In this document: positions 26,266 through 35,092 of the stretch, one piece after another
How the letters are laid out: each line of letters begins with the position of its first letter
Numbering within the stretch: position 1 is the first letter of the stretch
Assembly (NCBI GenBank): GCA_020055655.1
Contig: JAIPUR010000002.1
Span: 1 to 64,000, forward strand
Direction of reading: 5' to 3'
Length of the DNA: 64,000 nucleotides
Source: Methanosarcinaceae archaeon
GTDB lineage: Archaea; Halobacteriota; Methanosarcinia; Methanosarcinales; Methanosarcinaceae
The notes under the pieces: generated by a model
Told to the model about the DNA's origin: nothing
The model's input: only the letters and a program-made list of their open reading frames with translations
The model's database searches: none
Translations under genes and position numbers: made by a program

Positions 26266-27435
26266 ATGTATGAACTTCATATAGCTCTCAGGCATATAAG
26301 CGCACGCAAGAGGCTGACGTTTTTTTCTGTTTTTGCAGTGGCACTTGCCATTGGAGTTATTGTGGTTTTCATGTCAATGATGACCGGCTTTACAGATGAA
26401 TTGGTAGAAAGTACAATTGAGAACTCTCCTCATATTGTAGTAAGTCCTCAGAATAATGATGAAGAAGTCATTCATTTTTACAGATATTACTCTGAGCAAA
26501 TAGTTGACAATGAAGGAATTATTGGTGTATCACCCATTTTTAAAGGTCAAGCGGCTTTGCAATACAAAGATAATGCCAAAGGAGTAAATCTGAATGGTAT
26601 AGATCCATTGGCCGAGGATGCTGTTATGGGCATAGAGGATGATATTGTATCAGGCAGTTTCTTTGCTCTTTCCAGAACTAATAATGGTGTAGTTATTGGT
26701 GATAAGCTGGCAGAAGAGTTGGAAGTGAAATTTGGGGATTCTGTGGACCTGGTAAACCCCGAGGCTGAATATTTTTCATATAAGGTAGTTGGTATCTTTG
26801 ATAGTGGTACACCCAATGATGAAACCGCTGCTTATGCAAGACTGGATTCGGTTCTGGATGTATTTGATGAAAATGAAGTTGCCAGCAAAATAAATATTCG
26901 TGTTCATGATCCTTATCAGGCAGATGATATAGCTGCATCTATTGAAGCAGAAACAGGTCTTGATTCTGTAAGCTGGATGGAAGCTAATGGTGAAATACTG
27001 GAGCTATTGAATACTCAGGCTGTTATTGTGTGGATCTACTATGCACTTATCTATATGATTGCAGGTTTCGGGATTGCTAACACTTTGTTCACTGTTGTGA
27101 TGGACAAAAAAAGTGAGATCGGAATGCTGATGGCCATGGGTACTTCCCGAAGTAGCATTACAAATATATTTTTGATAGAATCGGTAATATTGGGTAGCAT
27201 GGGAGTGATATTGGGATGTATTATTGGTTATTTTACAACAATATCCCTTGCATCCTATGAGATATCCATTCCAAGTGAAACGTATTTTGGTTTAACTACT
27301 CTCCCATTGAAAACAGACATTGGAAACTATATTTATGCAATAGTTTTTTCTTTTCTCATTAACATAGTTGCAGGAGTATACCCTGCAAGACGCGCTTCAA
27401 AACTGGATCCTGTGGAAGCAATTGATACTGCATGA
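26266..27435 (+). CDS. Lol/FtsX-type ABC transporter permease
   Basis: 389 residues. One N-terminal helix (residues ~18-40) follows ALRHISARKRLTFFSV, then an extracellular MacB periplasmic-core-like domain (about 45-245), then three C-terminal FtsX helices with KKSEIGMLMAMGTSRSSI and a final VAGVYPARRASKLDPVEAI. This is the mechanotransmission permease topology used by LolCE and MacB. No ATPase is adjacent; the LolD-like ATPase at 21.1 kb is a candidate. It resembles the permease at 28963-30120 more than the MacB copies further on. Confidence 0.9.
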   Translation: MYELHIALRHISARKRLTFFSVFAVALAIGVIVVFMSMMTGFTDELVESTIENSPHIVVSPQNNDEEVIHFYRYYSEQIVDNEGIIGVSPIFKGQAALQYKDNAKGVNLNGIDPLAEDAVMGIEDDIVSGSFFALSRTNNGVVIGDKLAEELEVKFGDSVDLVNPEAEYFSYKVVGIFDSGTPNDETAAYARLDSVLDVFDENEVASKINIRVHDPYQADDIAASIEAETGLDSVSWMEANGEILELLNTQAVIVWIYYALIYMIAGFGIANTLFTVVMDKKSEIGMLMAMGTSRSSITNIFLIESVILGSMGVILGCIIGYFTTISLASYEISIPSETYFGLTTLPLKTDIGNYIYAIVFSFLINIVAGVYPARRASKLDPVEAIDTA

Positions 27436-27455
27436 TCTTGCTTTTCTAAGCTTTC

Positions 27456-27537
27456 TTAGAAACCAAAGTCTGTTCGCATTCATACGAAAAGTATTTATGT
27501 GTGCATGACGTTTGTATGTTTGCGAACGGGTTTCTAA
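27456..27537. repeat. 82-bp imperfect inverted repeat / long stem-loop
   Basis: The arms are built from three matched blocks: TTAGAAACC (27456-27464) with GGTTTCTAA (27529-27537), GTTCGCA (27472-27478) with TGCGAAC (27521-27527), and CATAC (27481-27485) with GTATG (27514-27518). A further GTTCGCA copy follows near 27590. It lies in a 206-bp gap between two genes on the same strand. It could be a folded RNA, a terminator-like element or a small mobile-element remnant. No protein-coding content is seen. Confidence 0.5.
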
Positions 27538-27641
27538 CATAATACCTCTCCAACACTCCAATGTCACCATACCTGTGCATTCCCCCTCCCGTTCGCACCT
27601 TCTATGTTAACTTTTTCTATTATCTGTTCTAATTATATTGC

Positions 27642-28046
27642 ATGAATATTGTGATCGAAACTCCAAAATACAGTTTTTTCAAGTATCATAAGCTTGGGTC
27701 ACATTTTCATATAGAATTCTTCTCGCCGGTACCTGCGATTTTTAATTACGGATTTGTTGAGGATTCATTGGCTGAAGATGGTATGGAGCGTGATGTTGTT
27801 GTTATTGGACCTCGGATCACCCAGGGCACTGTCATAAAAAGAGATCAATTCGATGGTATTCTAAGGTTTGTAGATGATTCAGTTGCAGACGATAAACATA
27901 TCATTTATCTTGGTGGTTTCTTCTCCAAACCAGTTTACCTATTATATTTTCATATTTACGTTGTGTTTAAGTTTTCTTATTACTTACTTATAAAAAAGAA
28001 ATTTGCAGTCTGCAAAGTGGTGGGAATTGAGATTTTTGATAAATAA
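27642..28046 (+). CDS. Inorganic pyrophosphatase-like protein, probably altered active site
   Basis: 134 residues. The central part resembles family I pyrophosphatase: SPVPAIFNYGF, EDGMERDVVVIGP (compare DGDPxDVxVxG) and GILRFVDDSVADDKHIIYL. The second metal-binding Asp of the DGDPxD motif is replaced by Met. The protein is also shorter than the usual ~175 residues, and its C-terminal half is unusually hydrophobic and aromatic (KPVYLLYFHIYVVFKFSYYL). It may be a membrane-associated or non-catalytic derivative. The ATG has no ribosome-binding sequence, so a leaderless transcript is likely. Confidence 0.6.
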   Translation: MNIVIETPKYSFFKYHKLGSHFHIEFFSPVPAIFNYGFVEDSLAEDGMERDVVVIGPRITQGTVIKRDQFDGILRFVDDSVADDKHIIYLGGFFSKPVYLLYFHIYVVFKFSYYLLIKKKFAVCKVVGIEIFDK

Positions 28047-28132
28047 GTGGGGGTATATGTGCATTATTATCACAAAATCGCAACATTCTTATTCTATAAC
28101 TGTCCACGTTTTAGATGCCTAACCAAGAATAG

Positions 28133-28945
28133 ATGATTGGGGTTGATGGAACGAAATCACATTTAATTGACATACTTTTGATGTCTGAAAAACGAAAAAA
28201 AGTTGTATTGCTTCTTAAGGATGGTCCCAGAGGCAGTGATGAAATAAAATCCATTCTTGGATTGAGCTCCAGCTCAGTAATGCCTCAGATCAAGATCCTA
28301 ATAGTAAATCATATTGTTGTGCAAAAAGAGCACACTTATTATTTATCTCAAATTGGTCATTTGCTGGCGCATCATATGATCCCTCTATTGAATATTTCCA
28401 ATACCCTGGAAGAAAATCTTGAGTACTGGACGAACCATGATATCAGTGGACTGCCAGTACCTTTCCAGCTTAGATTATATGAAATAGGAAATTCAGTTGT
28501 AGTGGAACCAGAGCCTGAAGAGCCCTACGGGATTCCTTTGGTCGTAAAAAAAAGTATTATGGAATCCAATTATGTTCATGTCGTAGCTTCTTTTTTTCAC
28601 CCTTCTTTAATACCTATATATAAAAAAATAGATGAAGAAGGAGTGAATATGGTCAGGATATCAACAAAAGCCGCTATTCAAAAACTAGTTAAAAGTTACA
28701 GCGAATATTATGGTGAATTCCCGTTATTTGAAAGTACAAAGTTTCGTATTTTGGAGAATGAATTAAATATAGCTGCAGTCGTAATTACTGATGATTTGCT
28801 ATGCATTTATCTTAATGGTAACAAGGGTCTGTTTATGAATAACATGATAGTAAGCAGCTCAGATGGCGCTGTTAAATGGGGATTGGATTACTTCAAATAT
28901 TATCTGGAACGGTCAACGCCCCTGGATCTGAAAAAAGGCTTTTGA
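28133..28945 (+). CDS. Winged-helix regulator with C-terminal FilR1/DUF1724 domain
   Basis: 270 residues. The N-terminal HTH (residues ~10-75: LIDILLMSEKRKKVVLLLKDGPRGSDEIKSIL, then SSSSVMPQIKIL) is joined to the C-terminal FilR1 region common in methanogen regulators (GLPVPFQLRLYEIGN, VVASFFHPSLIPIY, ISTKAAIQKL, FKYYLERS). Related multi-copy proteins in Methanosarcina control methyltransferase genes; that is family knowledge and does not identify a target here. It lies convergent with the 28963-30120 permease and may act on the transporter genes nearby. Confidence 0.85.
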   Translation: MIGVDGTKSHLIDILLMSEKRKKVVLLLKDGPRGSDEIKSILGLSSSSVMPQIKILIVNHIVVQKEHTYYLSQIGHLLAHHMIPLLNISNTLEENLEYWTNHDISGLPVPFQLRLYEIGNSVVVEPEPEEPYGIPLVVKKSIMESNYVHVVASFFHPSLIPIYKKIDEEGVNMVRISTKAAIQKLVKSYSEYYGEFPLFESTKFRILENELNIAAVVITDDLLCIYLNGNKGLFMNNMIVSSSDGAVKWGLDYFKYYLERSTPLDLKKGF

Positions 28946-28962
28946 TTGATCTTTTCAATATA

Positions 28963-30120
28963 TCATCTTGTTGATATGCATGATACCGGATCAAAGCTTG
29001 CAGCTCTTTGTGCAGGGTAAATTCCTGCTACAAGATTCAATAAGAATACAAGAGTGATTATTATGAGAACATCACTTGTCCTGATTACTACAGGTATGCT
29101 GGCTATTCCATAGATCTCTTCTGGAAGTGGATAGCTTCCTATGGATAATGCCAATGCAATTCCTGAAAGTGTCCCAAGCAAAGCACCTGCAAGTCCCAGT
29201 ATTCCACTTTCCAGCATGAATATCATGCGAATTTTAGATTTTTCCGCACCCATAGCCATCATTATTCCTATTTCTCGTACTTTGCTCATAACAAGCATGT
29301 TAAGGGTACTGACCACTCCAAATGATGCGATCAGGAGAATAAATCCCAACGAAATATTGTTCGATGTCCTTTCTATGGTGATCGTTCTCAGTATCTCAGG
29401 ATTATTTTCAGTCCATCCTGTGGCATCATATCCTTCTTTCTGGAGTATGTTTGCAATCTCCTGATCTCTGCTAAAGTCATCAATTCTCAAAGATATGCCA
29501 TTAATGGCATCATTTGTATCAAAAAATCTCTGCGCAGTCTCAAGGGATGTGTATGTGAGGGTTTCATCAAGAGCAGTGCCAGTATCATATATTGCTATTA
29601 CTTTTAGTGAAAGTGGGTTTGCATTTGGAAATGACACATCGATCGTATCTCCAAGGTCCAGTTCCATTTTCTCTGCAAACGTATCACCAATTATGATCGT
29701 GTTCTCTGAGAATCCCAGTTCTTCGTAATTCCCTTTTATTATATCCTTCTTAGTGTGGGCAACAGCATCTTCCTCTGATGGAATTATTCCCTTTAATGCA
29801 GCATTTCTGTTTTTATCCTTGTATTTAAAAGAAGCTTCTCCAATAAGATAGGGAGATGACGCTGTCACCCCATCAATGCTGTTTATTTTTATAACAATAT
29901 TTTTGTATAAATGAATGTTCTCGTCACCGTCTTTTGGCGAAACCACCACATGAGGGAGATTATCCACGGTCTTATCGTACAATTCTTGGGTGAACCCTAC
30001 CATAAAGGCCTGCGATACCATGAGTATCATGACCGCTATGCCTATTGCTGCAACAGAAAGAAATGTCTCTCTTTTTCTTGCTGTAATGTGACGAAGTGCA
30101 ATAAACAGTTCAAAACGCAT
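28963..30120 (-). CDS. Lol/FtsX-type ABC transporter permease
   Basis: 385 residues from the ATG preceded by GGAGTGAACGA; an upstream in-frame ATG would run into the preceding gene. Same plan as the permease at 26.3 kb: ALRHITARKRETFLSV plus an N-terminal helix, a core domain, and three FtsX helices with KVREIGIMMAMGAEKSKI and VAGIYPAQRAASFDPVSCI. It follows the PGF-anchored surface protein gene by 16 bp, so the two form an operon and the surface protein may be its extracytoplasmic partner. It lacks an adjacent ATPase. Confidence 0.9.
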   Translation of the reverse strand: MRFELFIALRHITARKRETFLSVAAIGIAVMILMVSQAFMVGFTQELYDKTVDNLPHVVVSPKDGDENIHLYKNIVIKINSIDGVTASSPYLIGEASFKYKDKNRNAALKGIIPSEEDAVAHTKKDIIKGNYEELGFSENTIIIGDTFAEKMELDLGDTIDVSFPNANPLSLKVIAIYDTGTALDETLTYTSLETAQRFFDTNDAINGISLRIDDFSRDQEIANILQKEGYDATGWTENNPEILRTITIERTSNNISLGFILLIASFGVVSTLNMLVMSKVREIGIMMAMGAEKSKIRMIFMLESGILGLAGALLGTLSGIALALSIGSYPLPEEIYGIASIPVVIRTSDVLIIITLVFLLNLVAGIYPAQRAASFDPVSCISTR

Positions 30121-30136
30121 TCGTTCACTCCATATT

Positions 30137-31246
30137 TCATTTTCTGTTTTTTCTGAGTACAAAGATGGATGCAATGATCATTAGTCCGGAATGAGTATTT
30201 AGAAAACCAGGACTTTCTTCGGTGTTTTCTTCTTCCGTTGTGGTCTCAGGAATTGCTTTTGCAGCTTCAGCTTCAATAATAGTTTCTCTCATATCAAGTA
30301 CATCGCCACTGTTCCCGATAACATCTATATTGAGCTTGTATATACCTTCAGGAAGTTTCTCTTCCCATATTGCTTCTACAGTTTCATCATCGCCACCAAG
30401 CAGAATGGGAGACTTGCTGTTTATGGATTCAACAATCTTCTCATTACCATCATCTTCCTGGCTGACAGTAAATTTCACCAAACCTGCAAATGGGACTTGT
30501 GAAATTCCATCAATGGTAGCACTAGCTCCGATCTCATCCTTGTATGTATCACTAATGAAAACATCGTCCTTTGCTGTAAAATCTTTAACTGCAACAATAT
30601 AGTTTTCAGAAGGTGAATGCATCTTGACCTTCACTCTTCCAATGTACTGCTTTTCATCTGTAAGTATTGTGTTCCAATTCTTACTTACTTCAAGGGGCTG
30701 GGTATGAAGTGCTATCTTTTCAACAGTGTCCATAAATACAACGTCATCACCGTCCAGAAGCATGTATTCTACATCTACAAGTACCGCTTTAAGGGGTGTG
30801 ATGATTACACTAAAACCTTCAGAGTTTGCGACAAAATCATCTACGGTAATCCGGGGCAATATCTGTCTGCCGTTGACGAAAGTATAGGTATTTGTGTCCA
30901 ATGTGCATTCATCTTTGAGCAACTTACTTCTGACAGTGAATTTCCCATCATCTTTATTTTCAGTATCCCACTGGAATGCTTTTATGGAATTGGAGCTCGC
31001 TGAAACCGTGGATATAGCTAGAACTCTTCTGTCCAGTATTTTTCCTTCATGTTCCAGTTGTATCTCAAGTTTCATATCCTGAATATCTTCAGTAGACTGG
31101 ATAGTTACATCACAGTTCTCAATATCTGAATATACATTGATGATTTTTGCAGTAACTGCATTCTCTGTACATTCTGATGCAAGAGATGTTCCCGATAAAA
31201 AAGTCATTAATATGAGGCTCGATAGCACTAGGAAGGCCAGTTTCAT
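30137..31246 (-). CDS. Exported surface protein with PGF-type C-terminus
   Basis: 369 residues. Signal peptide (residues ~1-23, LAFLVLSSLILMTFLSGTSLAS); a beta-rich exterior with repeated Ig-like segments; a low-complexity Thr/Glu linker (ETTTEEENTEE); then SPGFLNTHSGLMIIASIFVL and a terminal RKNRK. The linker, PGF motif, hydrophobic helix and basic end fit the PGF-CTERM sorting signal, so it is probably processed and lipid-anchored by archaeosortase. It is the first gene of a two-gene operon with the FtsX-type permease. Confidence 0.8.
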   Translation of the reverse strand: MKLAFLVLSSLILMTFLSGTSLASECTENAVTAKIINVYSDIENCDVTIQSTEDIQDMKLEIQLEHEGKILDRRVLAISTVSASSNSIKAFQWDTENKDDGKFTVRSKLLKDECTLDTNTYTFVNGRQILPRITVDDFVANSEGFSVIITPLKAVLVDVEYMLLDGDDVVFMDTVEKIALHTQPLEVSKNWNTILTDEKQYIGRVKVKMHSPSENYIVAVKDFTAKDDVFISDTYKDEIGASATIDGISQVPFAGLVKFTVSQEDDGNEKIVESINSKSPILLGGDDETVEAIWEEKLPEGIYKLNIDVIGNSGDVLDMRETIIEAEAAKAIPETTTEEENTEESPGFLNTHSGLMIIASIFVLRKNRK

Positions 31247-31390
31247 GTTATTGCTCCTGAATATAAGTAAAATTATCCAGTGATACTATTTATAGCAATC
31301 TGTACAGCTCTTCGCGGAAATTTAGTAGTGTTTAGATTATGATCTTTTTCGAAAACATAGTTTCTATTGTTATTATATGCAATATCACAA

Positions 31391-31877
31391 ATGAAAAAAG
31401 ATATATTAACAATACTTGTCGCAGTACTGCTGCTTTCAACGGCTTCCAGTGTGGTTCTTGCAGGTCAGGATAACAGCCTGATAGGCACGCTTTTAGGGGA
31501 ATATACTTTCCACCCGGATATTAGCATGGACCCTGGATACAATGAATAGCATTATTTCGATCTGCTCGATGAAGAACAGAATTTGGCAATTGTAACCATA
31601 TTTAAGATGAATCAATCGATTGCTCAGGTTATGCTGGGTTATTATATTGGGGTAAACCTGCCAAATCCAGCAGAAGACCTAGTACTGGACGGATGTTCAA
31701 TGTTTTTGCTGATTTTTCAGATGAAAACCAGATATCAGAATAGTCAACAGCAAGGTAGATCTTACCAGGGAAGGTTTTGGGACCTATAATGTAAAAGGAA
31801 CCATAGATGGAAAGTATGTCTGTTATGAAGCAAAGGGTTTCATGGAATATGCTGCAGCTAGTCCATATGGTACTTAA
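31391..31877 (+). pseudogene. Disrupted gene for a small exported protein
   Basis: It starts MKKDILTILVAVLLLSTASS, a good signal peptide. The frame meets TAG after MDPGYNE at 31547-31549, and continues in phase HYFDLLDEEQNLAIV to about MLGYYIG. The coding sense then jumps to another frame (KPAKSSRRPSTGRMFNVFADF) to a second TAG near 31740, and to the third frame for VNSKVDLTREGFGTYNVKG through YEAKGFMEYAAASPYGT and TAA. Joined, these give about 155 sensible residues. Two frameshifts plus one or two stops indicate decay or sequencing errors. The first TAG alone could be read as pyrrolysine. I recognise no family. It lies alone between two minus-strand operons. Confidence 0.65.
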
Positions 31878-31948
31878 GCGGGCTAAAAAACGATCTTTTT
31901 CTTTTTTAAGATTGGAAAGGGTTAATATTGTGTGTTCCGAGTAAATAT

Positions 31949-33124
31949 TCATTCATGCCTTAAAGCATCAAGTGGCTTCATTTGTGAGGCTTTCCATGCA
32001 GGGTACATTCCGCCCACAAGGCTTGTAACAATTCCAAATGTAATCCCTTCAGCGATGTATAATATATTTGATAGTTTCAATAGGTAATTCGTATCTTCTA
32101 CTATTAGAGCTATCAAAAGGTAGCTTCCGCCAATGGTTAATATTCCACCCACGATGCTTGCAAGTATTCCAAGAAAAAGTGCTTCTAAAAGGAACATTTT
32201 TAAAATGTCTTCTCTTGAGGCACCGACAGCTTTCATTATTCCTATTTCTTTGGTGCGTTCCATAGTTGACATAAGCATTACATTAAGTATACTAACACCC
32301 GCTACAAGAAGGGATATTGAACCGATTCCCATGAGGAATAATGAAATTGATCTGAATATGTCGTCAAGACTCTGGATAATTGTGTTGGTGGCAAATACAT
32401 CAATAAGCACATCTTTTTTATTGATCCGGCTCTTGATATCTTCTTTAACAGATTCAATATCATTTATATTTTCCACCTTGACTATTACAGAATCATACCC
32501 TTCCTCCTCATCAGGGTATAGTTTATCGTACATTGCTGAAGATGTGAATACTCCATTATCTGTGCTTATATCAAAGCCAATTCCTCTTTCCTTAAGGATT
32601 CCCACTACTCGGAGTTTTGAGCCATCTATCTCGACCTTTCTTCCGATACTAAGCTCCATTCTGTCTGCTATAGTTGAACCTACTACACAATCTGTAGAAC
32701 CGGATTTAAATAATCTCCCTTCTTCAAGTTCAACAAGACTTCCCAGTCCATCTTTATCGATATCGTATACCGAGGCATAGATCTGGGTTTTTGTACCTCC
32801 ATCTCTGTAATCAAGTAATTCTCCGCTGGAGGATACCTTTATTATCTCATCAATACCGTCAACTTTTCTCATCTGATCCACCTGTCTGTCAGTGACAGCA
32901 TCTTCTCCAATAGCAGGTGAGATAATGAGTTTGTCACCGATATCAGTAAACGAATCTGTTACTGATAATTTCAGGCTGTTTCCCAGTATTCCCATTGATG
33001 AAATGGCAATGACACCGATGATAATTCCTATTGCTGCTAATACGGTACGTACAGACTGCCTTTTAAGATTCCGTGTGGCAAGCTGCGCATACATATTATT
33101 TTTCAGAAAATCAGGAATTTTCAT
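31949..33124 (-). CDS. MacB-type ABC transporter permease
   Basis: 391 residues: NLKRQSVRTVLAAIGIIIGVIAI helix, MacB core domain (residues ~50-255), and three C-terminal helices with MERTKEIGIMKAVGASREDIL and VGGMYPAWKASQMKPLDALRHE. Its start overlaps the upstream ATPase gene by 14 bp, a sign of translational coupling. It is the last gene of a four-gene minus-strand module (Yip1-like protein, COG1361 protein, ATPase, permease). Such pairs move peptides or lipids, or signal across the membrane by mechanotransmission; the substrate is unknown. Confidence 0.92.
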   Translation of the reverse strand: MKIPDFLKNNMYAQLATRNLKRQSVRTVLAAIGIIIGVIAISSMGILGNSLKLSVTDSFTDIGDKLIISPAIGEDAVTDRQVDQMRKVDGIDEIIKVSSSGELLDYRDGGTKTQIYASVYDIDKDGLGSLVELEEGRLFKSGSTDCVVGSTIADRMELSIGRKVEIDGSKLRVVGILKERGIGFDISTDNGVFTSSAMYDKLYPDEEEGYDSVIVKVENINDIESVKEDIKSRINKKDVLIDVFATNTIIQSLDDIFRSISLFLMGIGSISLLVAGVSILNVMLMSTMERTKEIGIMKAVGASREDILKMFLLEALFLGILASIVGGILTIGGSYLLIALIVEDTNYLLKLSNILYIAEGITFGIVTSLVGGMYPAWKASQMKPLDALRHE

Positions 33125-33797
33125 CTAACACCTCTCCATCTTGCAGTCTAACTGTAGTGTTTGAGTATTCCTCAAGTTTAGGATCATGCGTAACAACAAT
33201 AACTGTGGTGCCTGATTCCTTCAATTCCCTTAACAGCTCCATGACGCTTTTTCCTGTTTTTGTGTCTAGATTGCCAGTGGGCTCATCGGCAAGCAATATT
33301 GGGGGGTTATTTGCCAGTGCCCTGGCAATTGCAACTCTTTGTTGTTGTCCGCCTGATAGCTCATTGGGTTTATGATCTGCATATTCTGCCGGAAGTTTTG
33401 CTCTTTTCAAAAGCTGCAGTGCTTTGATCCTTCGAGCTTGTGGCTCTGTACCATTGAATATCATGGGCATTTCGACATTTTCAAGTGCTGTAAGAGTAGG
33501 TATCAGGTTGAATTGCTGAAAAATGAATCCGATGTTATTCCTTCTAATGGCAGTTAGCCCATCATCATCAAGTTTAGAGATGTTTACGCCATTTATCAGG
33601 ACTTTTCCGCTGCTGGGGACATCAAGACAGCCTATCATGTTAAGCATGGTACTCTTGCCAGAGCCGGAAGAACCCATTATGGTGACAAAATCTCCCCTTT
33701 CCATGGATACGCTGACACCATTTAAGGCATGTATCTTGTTAGTTCCAAGGGTATAGATCCTTTTTACATCCTTAAGTTCAACAATGGGCTTTGGCAT
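33111..33797 (-). CDS. MacB-type ABC transporter ATPase
   Basis: 228 residues: KRIYTLGTNKIHALNGVSV, Walker A GSSGSGKST, Q-loop IFQQFNLIPTLTALENVEMP, signature [15 protein letters not shown], Walker [13 protein letters not shown] and VTHDPKLEEYS. Complete and typical. It lies 14 bp after the COG1361 gene and overlaps the permease it presumably energises. Confidence 0.95.
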   Translation of the reverse strand: MPKPIVELKDVKRIYTLGTNKIHALNGVSVSMERGDFVTIMGSSGSGKSTMLNMIGCLDVPSSGKVLINGVNISKLDDDGLTAIRRNNIGFIFQQFNLIPTLTALENVEMPMIFNGTEPQARRIKALQLLKRAKLPAEYADHKPNELSGGQQQRVAIARALANNPPILLADEPTGNLDTKTGKSVMELLRELKESGTTVIVVTHDPKLEEYSNTTVRLQDGEVLDENS

Positions 33798-33811
33798 AGT
33801 TGCACCGCTGT

Positions 33812-35080
33812 TTATTCCTCATCTTCTTCATCTTCTGGAACTTCGTAAGGGTTCTGTGCATCATCTTTCTTTCGTTTTTTCCACGAGTAAGCGATAACTG
33901 CTACAATTGCAATTGCGATAATTCCTGCAAATATCCATGAACCTGTGGAGTTGGCGTTCTCTTCAGGATTACTGATCACAGATTCTTCAGAGATACTAAT
34001 CTCCTTTTTCATGTATGTGTAAGCATTATCAGTATCCCTGAATTCTATGATTATCGGGATGCTGCTGATCTCATCTGAAAGTATCTTTGCAGAAAGTTCA
34101 AAACTGCTGAAATCATCGGCTTCAAGTGTTCCTATGAAATAATTGGAAAATGGCTGAACAGGCGTGACATTATCCTTTTCATTTATGGATATTATCACAT
34201 TCTTTGCATCCGTAACTCCAAAATTGTTCAGGTCTCCGGATAATGTGTATGTATTTCCGATCTTTGTTGTTTCAAGGCTTGTAAAAACGAGTGGTGATTG
34301 GTCTACGATATTCACATTTTTTGAGATAGTTTCTGTACTATGAAGATTGTCACCGTTGAAGTAGGTAATTTCAAATTCAATGTCCTGATATCCTGAATCG
34401 CAGTTGATGGTGTTCAATGTAAAGGTTGCATATGATTTGTTGCCCTGGGATATGCTTCCAATAAAGAACTCAGCGGGACTGAATGCCATGTTCTTTCCAC
34501 TGGGGCTGACAATTACACTTGTGGCCTCATTTGGACGACGATTCACAACTTCCACACCAACTGTGGAGATTTCTTTCATAAGGTTTGAAGGTACGTTCGA
34601 AACTATGACCTTAAGGTTTCTATCATCTATTTTCACAGGTATTCTGTAATTAAAATCATACATATTGCTCCCTCCAACAAGTTCCAGATCAAGGAAGTGT
34701 ACGCTGTTGGATGCATTATCCCTGGCTTTTATATTGAATGTCAATTCAAGGGCATCTCCCGGACCCATGAGGCCAATGTCGGTATAACTCTTGTCTAATA
34801 TTCTGATAGCACTGTTCCCGTCAAGGCTTGCACTGGCAATGTATGCATTCATGTCAAGAGTTTCATCATCCTCTTCGACATACATCTCTCCCTTTGCCAT
34901 ATTTTGAAGTGTGACCTTTACTGTGCCTGTGTCACCTGGCATTAAAACATCTGGTTCTATGTCGTAGTTCAAGCTGACTGTTGGCTGTATCTCCGTATCT
35001 GCATGCGCAAAAGATGTTGATGTTACAAGGATCATCAAGGTCACAATTAATATTTTTAGGTTCATGTTATACAGGCTCAT
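33812..35080 (-). CDS. COG1361-type secreted surface protein of the ABC module
   Basis: 422 residues. Signal peptide (residues ~8-27, LKILIVTLMILVTSTSFAHA); Ig-like repeats (VSLNYDIEPDVLMPGDTGTVKVTL at about 33; a later NRRPNEATSVIVSP...FSPAEFFIGSISQG); a C-terminal helix (GSWIFAGIIAIAIVAVIAYSW); then a basic and acidic cytoplasmic tail (KKRKKDDAQNP, EDEEDEE). The domain plan and the FSPAEFFIG wording match the COG1361 proteins in the two other modules. It probably works outside the membrane as a ligand-gathering or adaptor partner of the MacB transporter (inference from constant linkage). Confidence 0.85.
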   Translation of the reverse strand: MSLYNMNLKILIVTLMILVTSTSFAHADTEIQPTVSLNYDIEPDVLMPGDTGTVKVTLQNMAKGEMYVEEDDETLDMNAYIASASLDGNSAIRILDKSYTDIGLMGPGDALELTFNIKARDNASNSVHFLDLELVGGSNMYDFNYRIPVKIDDRNLKVIVSNVPSNLMKEISTVGVEVVNRRPNEATSVIVSPSGKNMAFSPAEFFIGSISQGNKSYATFTLNTINCDSGYQDIEFEITYFNGDNLHSTETISKNVNIVDQSPLVFTSLETTKIGNTYTLSGDLNNFGVTDAKNVIISINEKDNVTPVQPFSNYFIGTLEADDFSSFELSAKILSDEISSIPIIIEFRDTDNAYTYMKKEISISEESVISNPEENANSTGSWIFAGIIAIAIVAVIAYSWKKRKKDDAQNPYEVPEDEEDEE

Positions 35081-35092
35081 ATTAGAATACCA

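Noticed and set aside
32133-32780. 215-residue plus-strand ORF antisense to the MacB permease gene
   Set aside because: Serine/isoleucine-rich shadow frame; the opposite strand encodes a complete, well-recognised permease.
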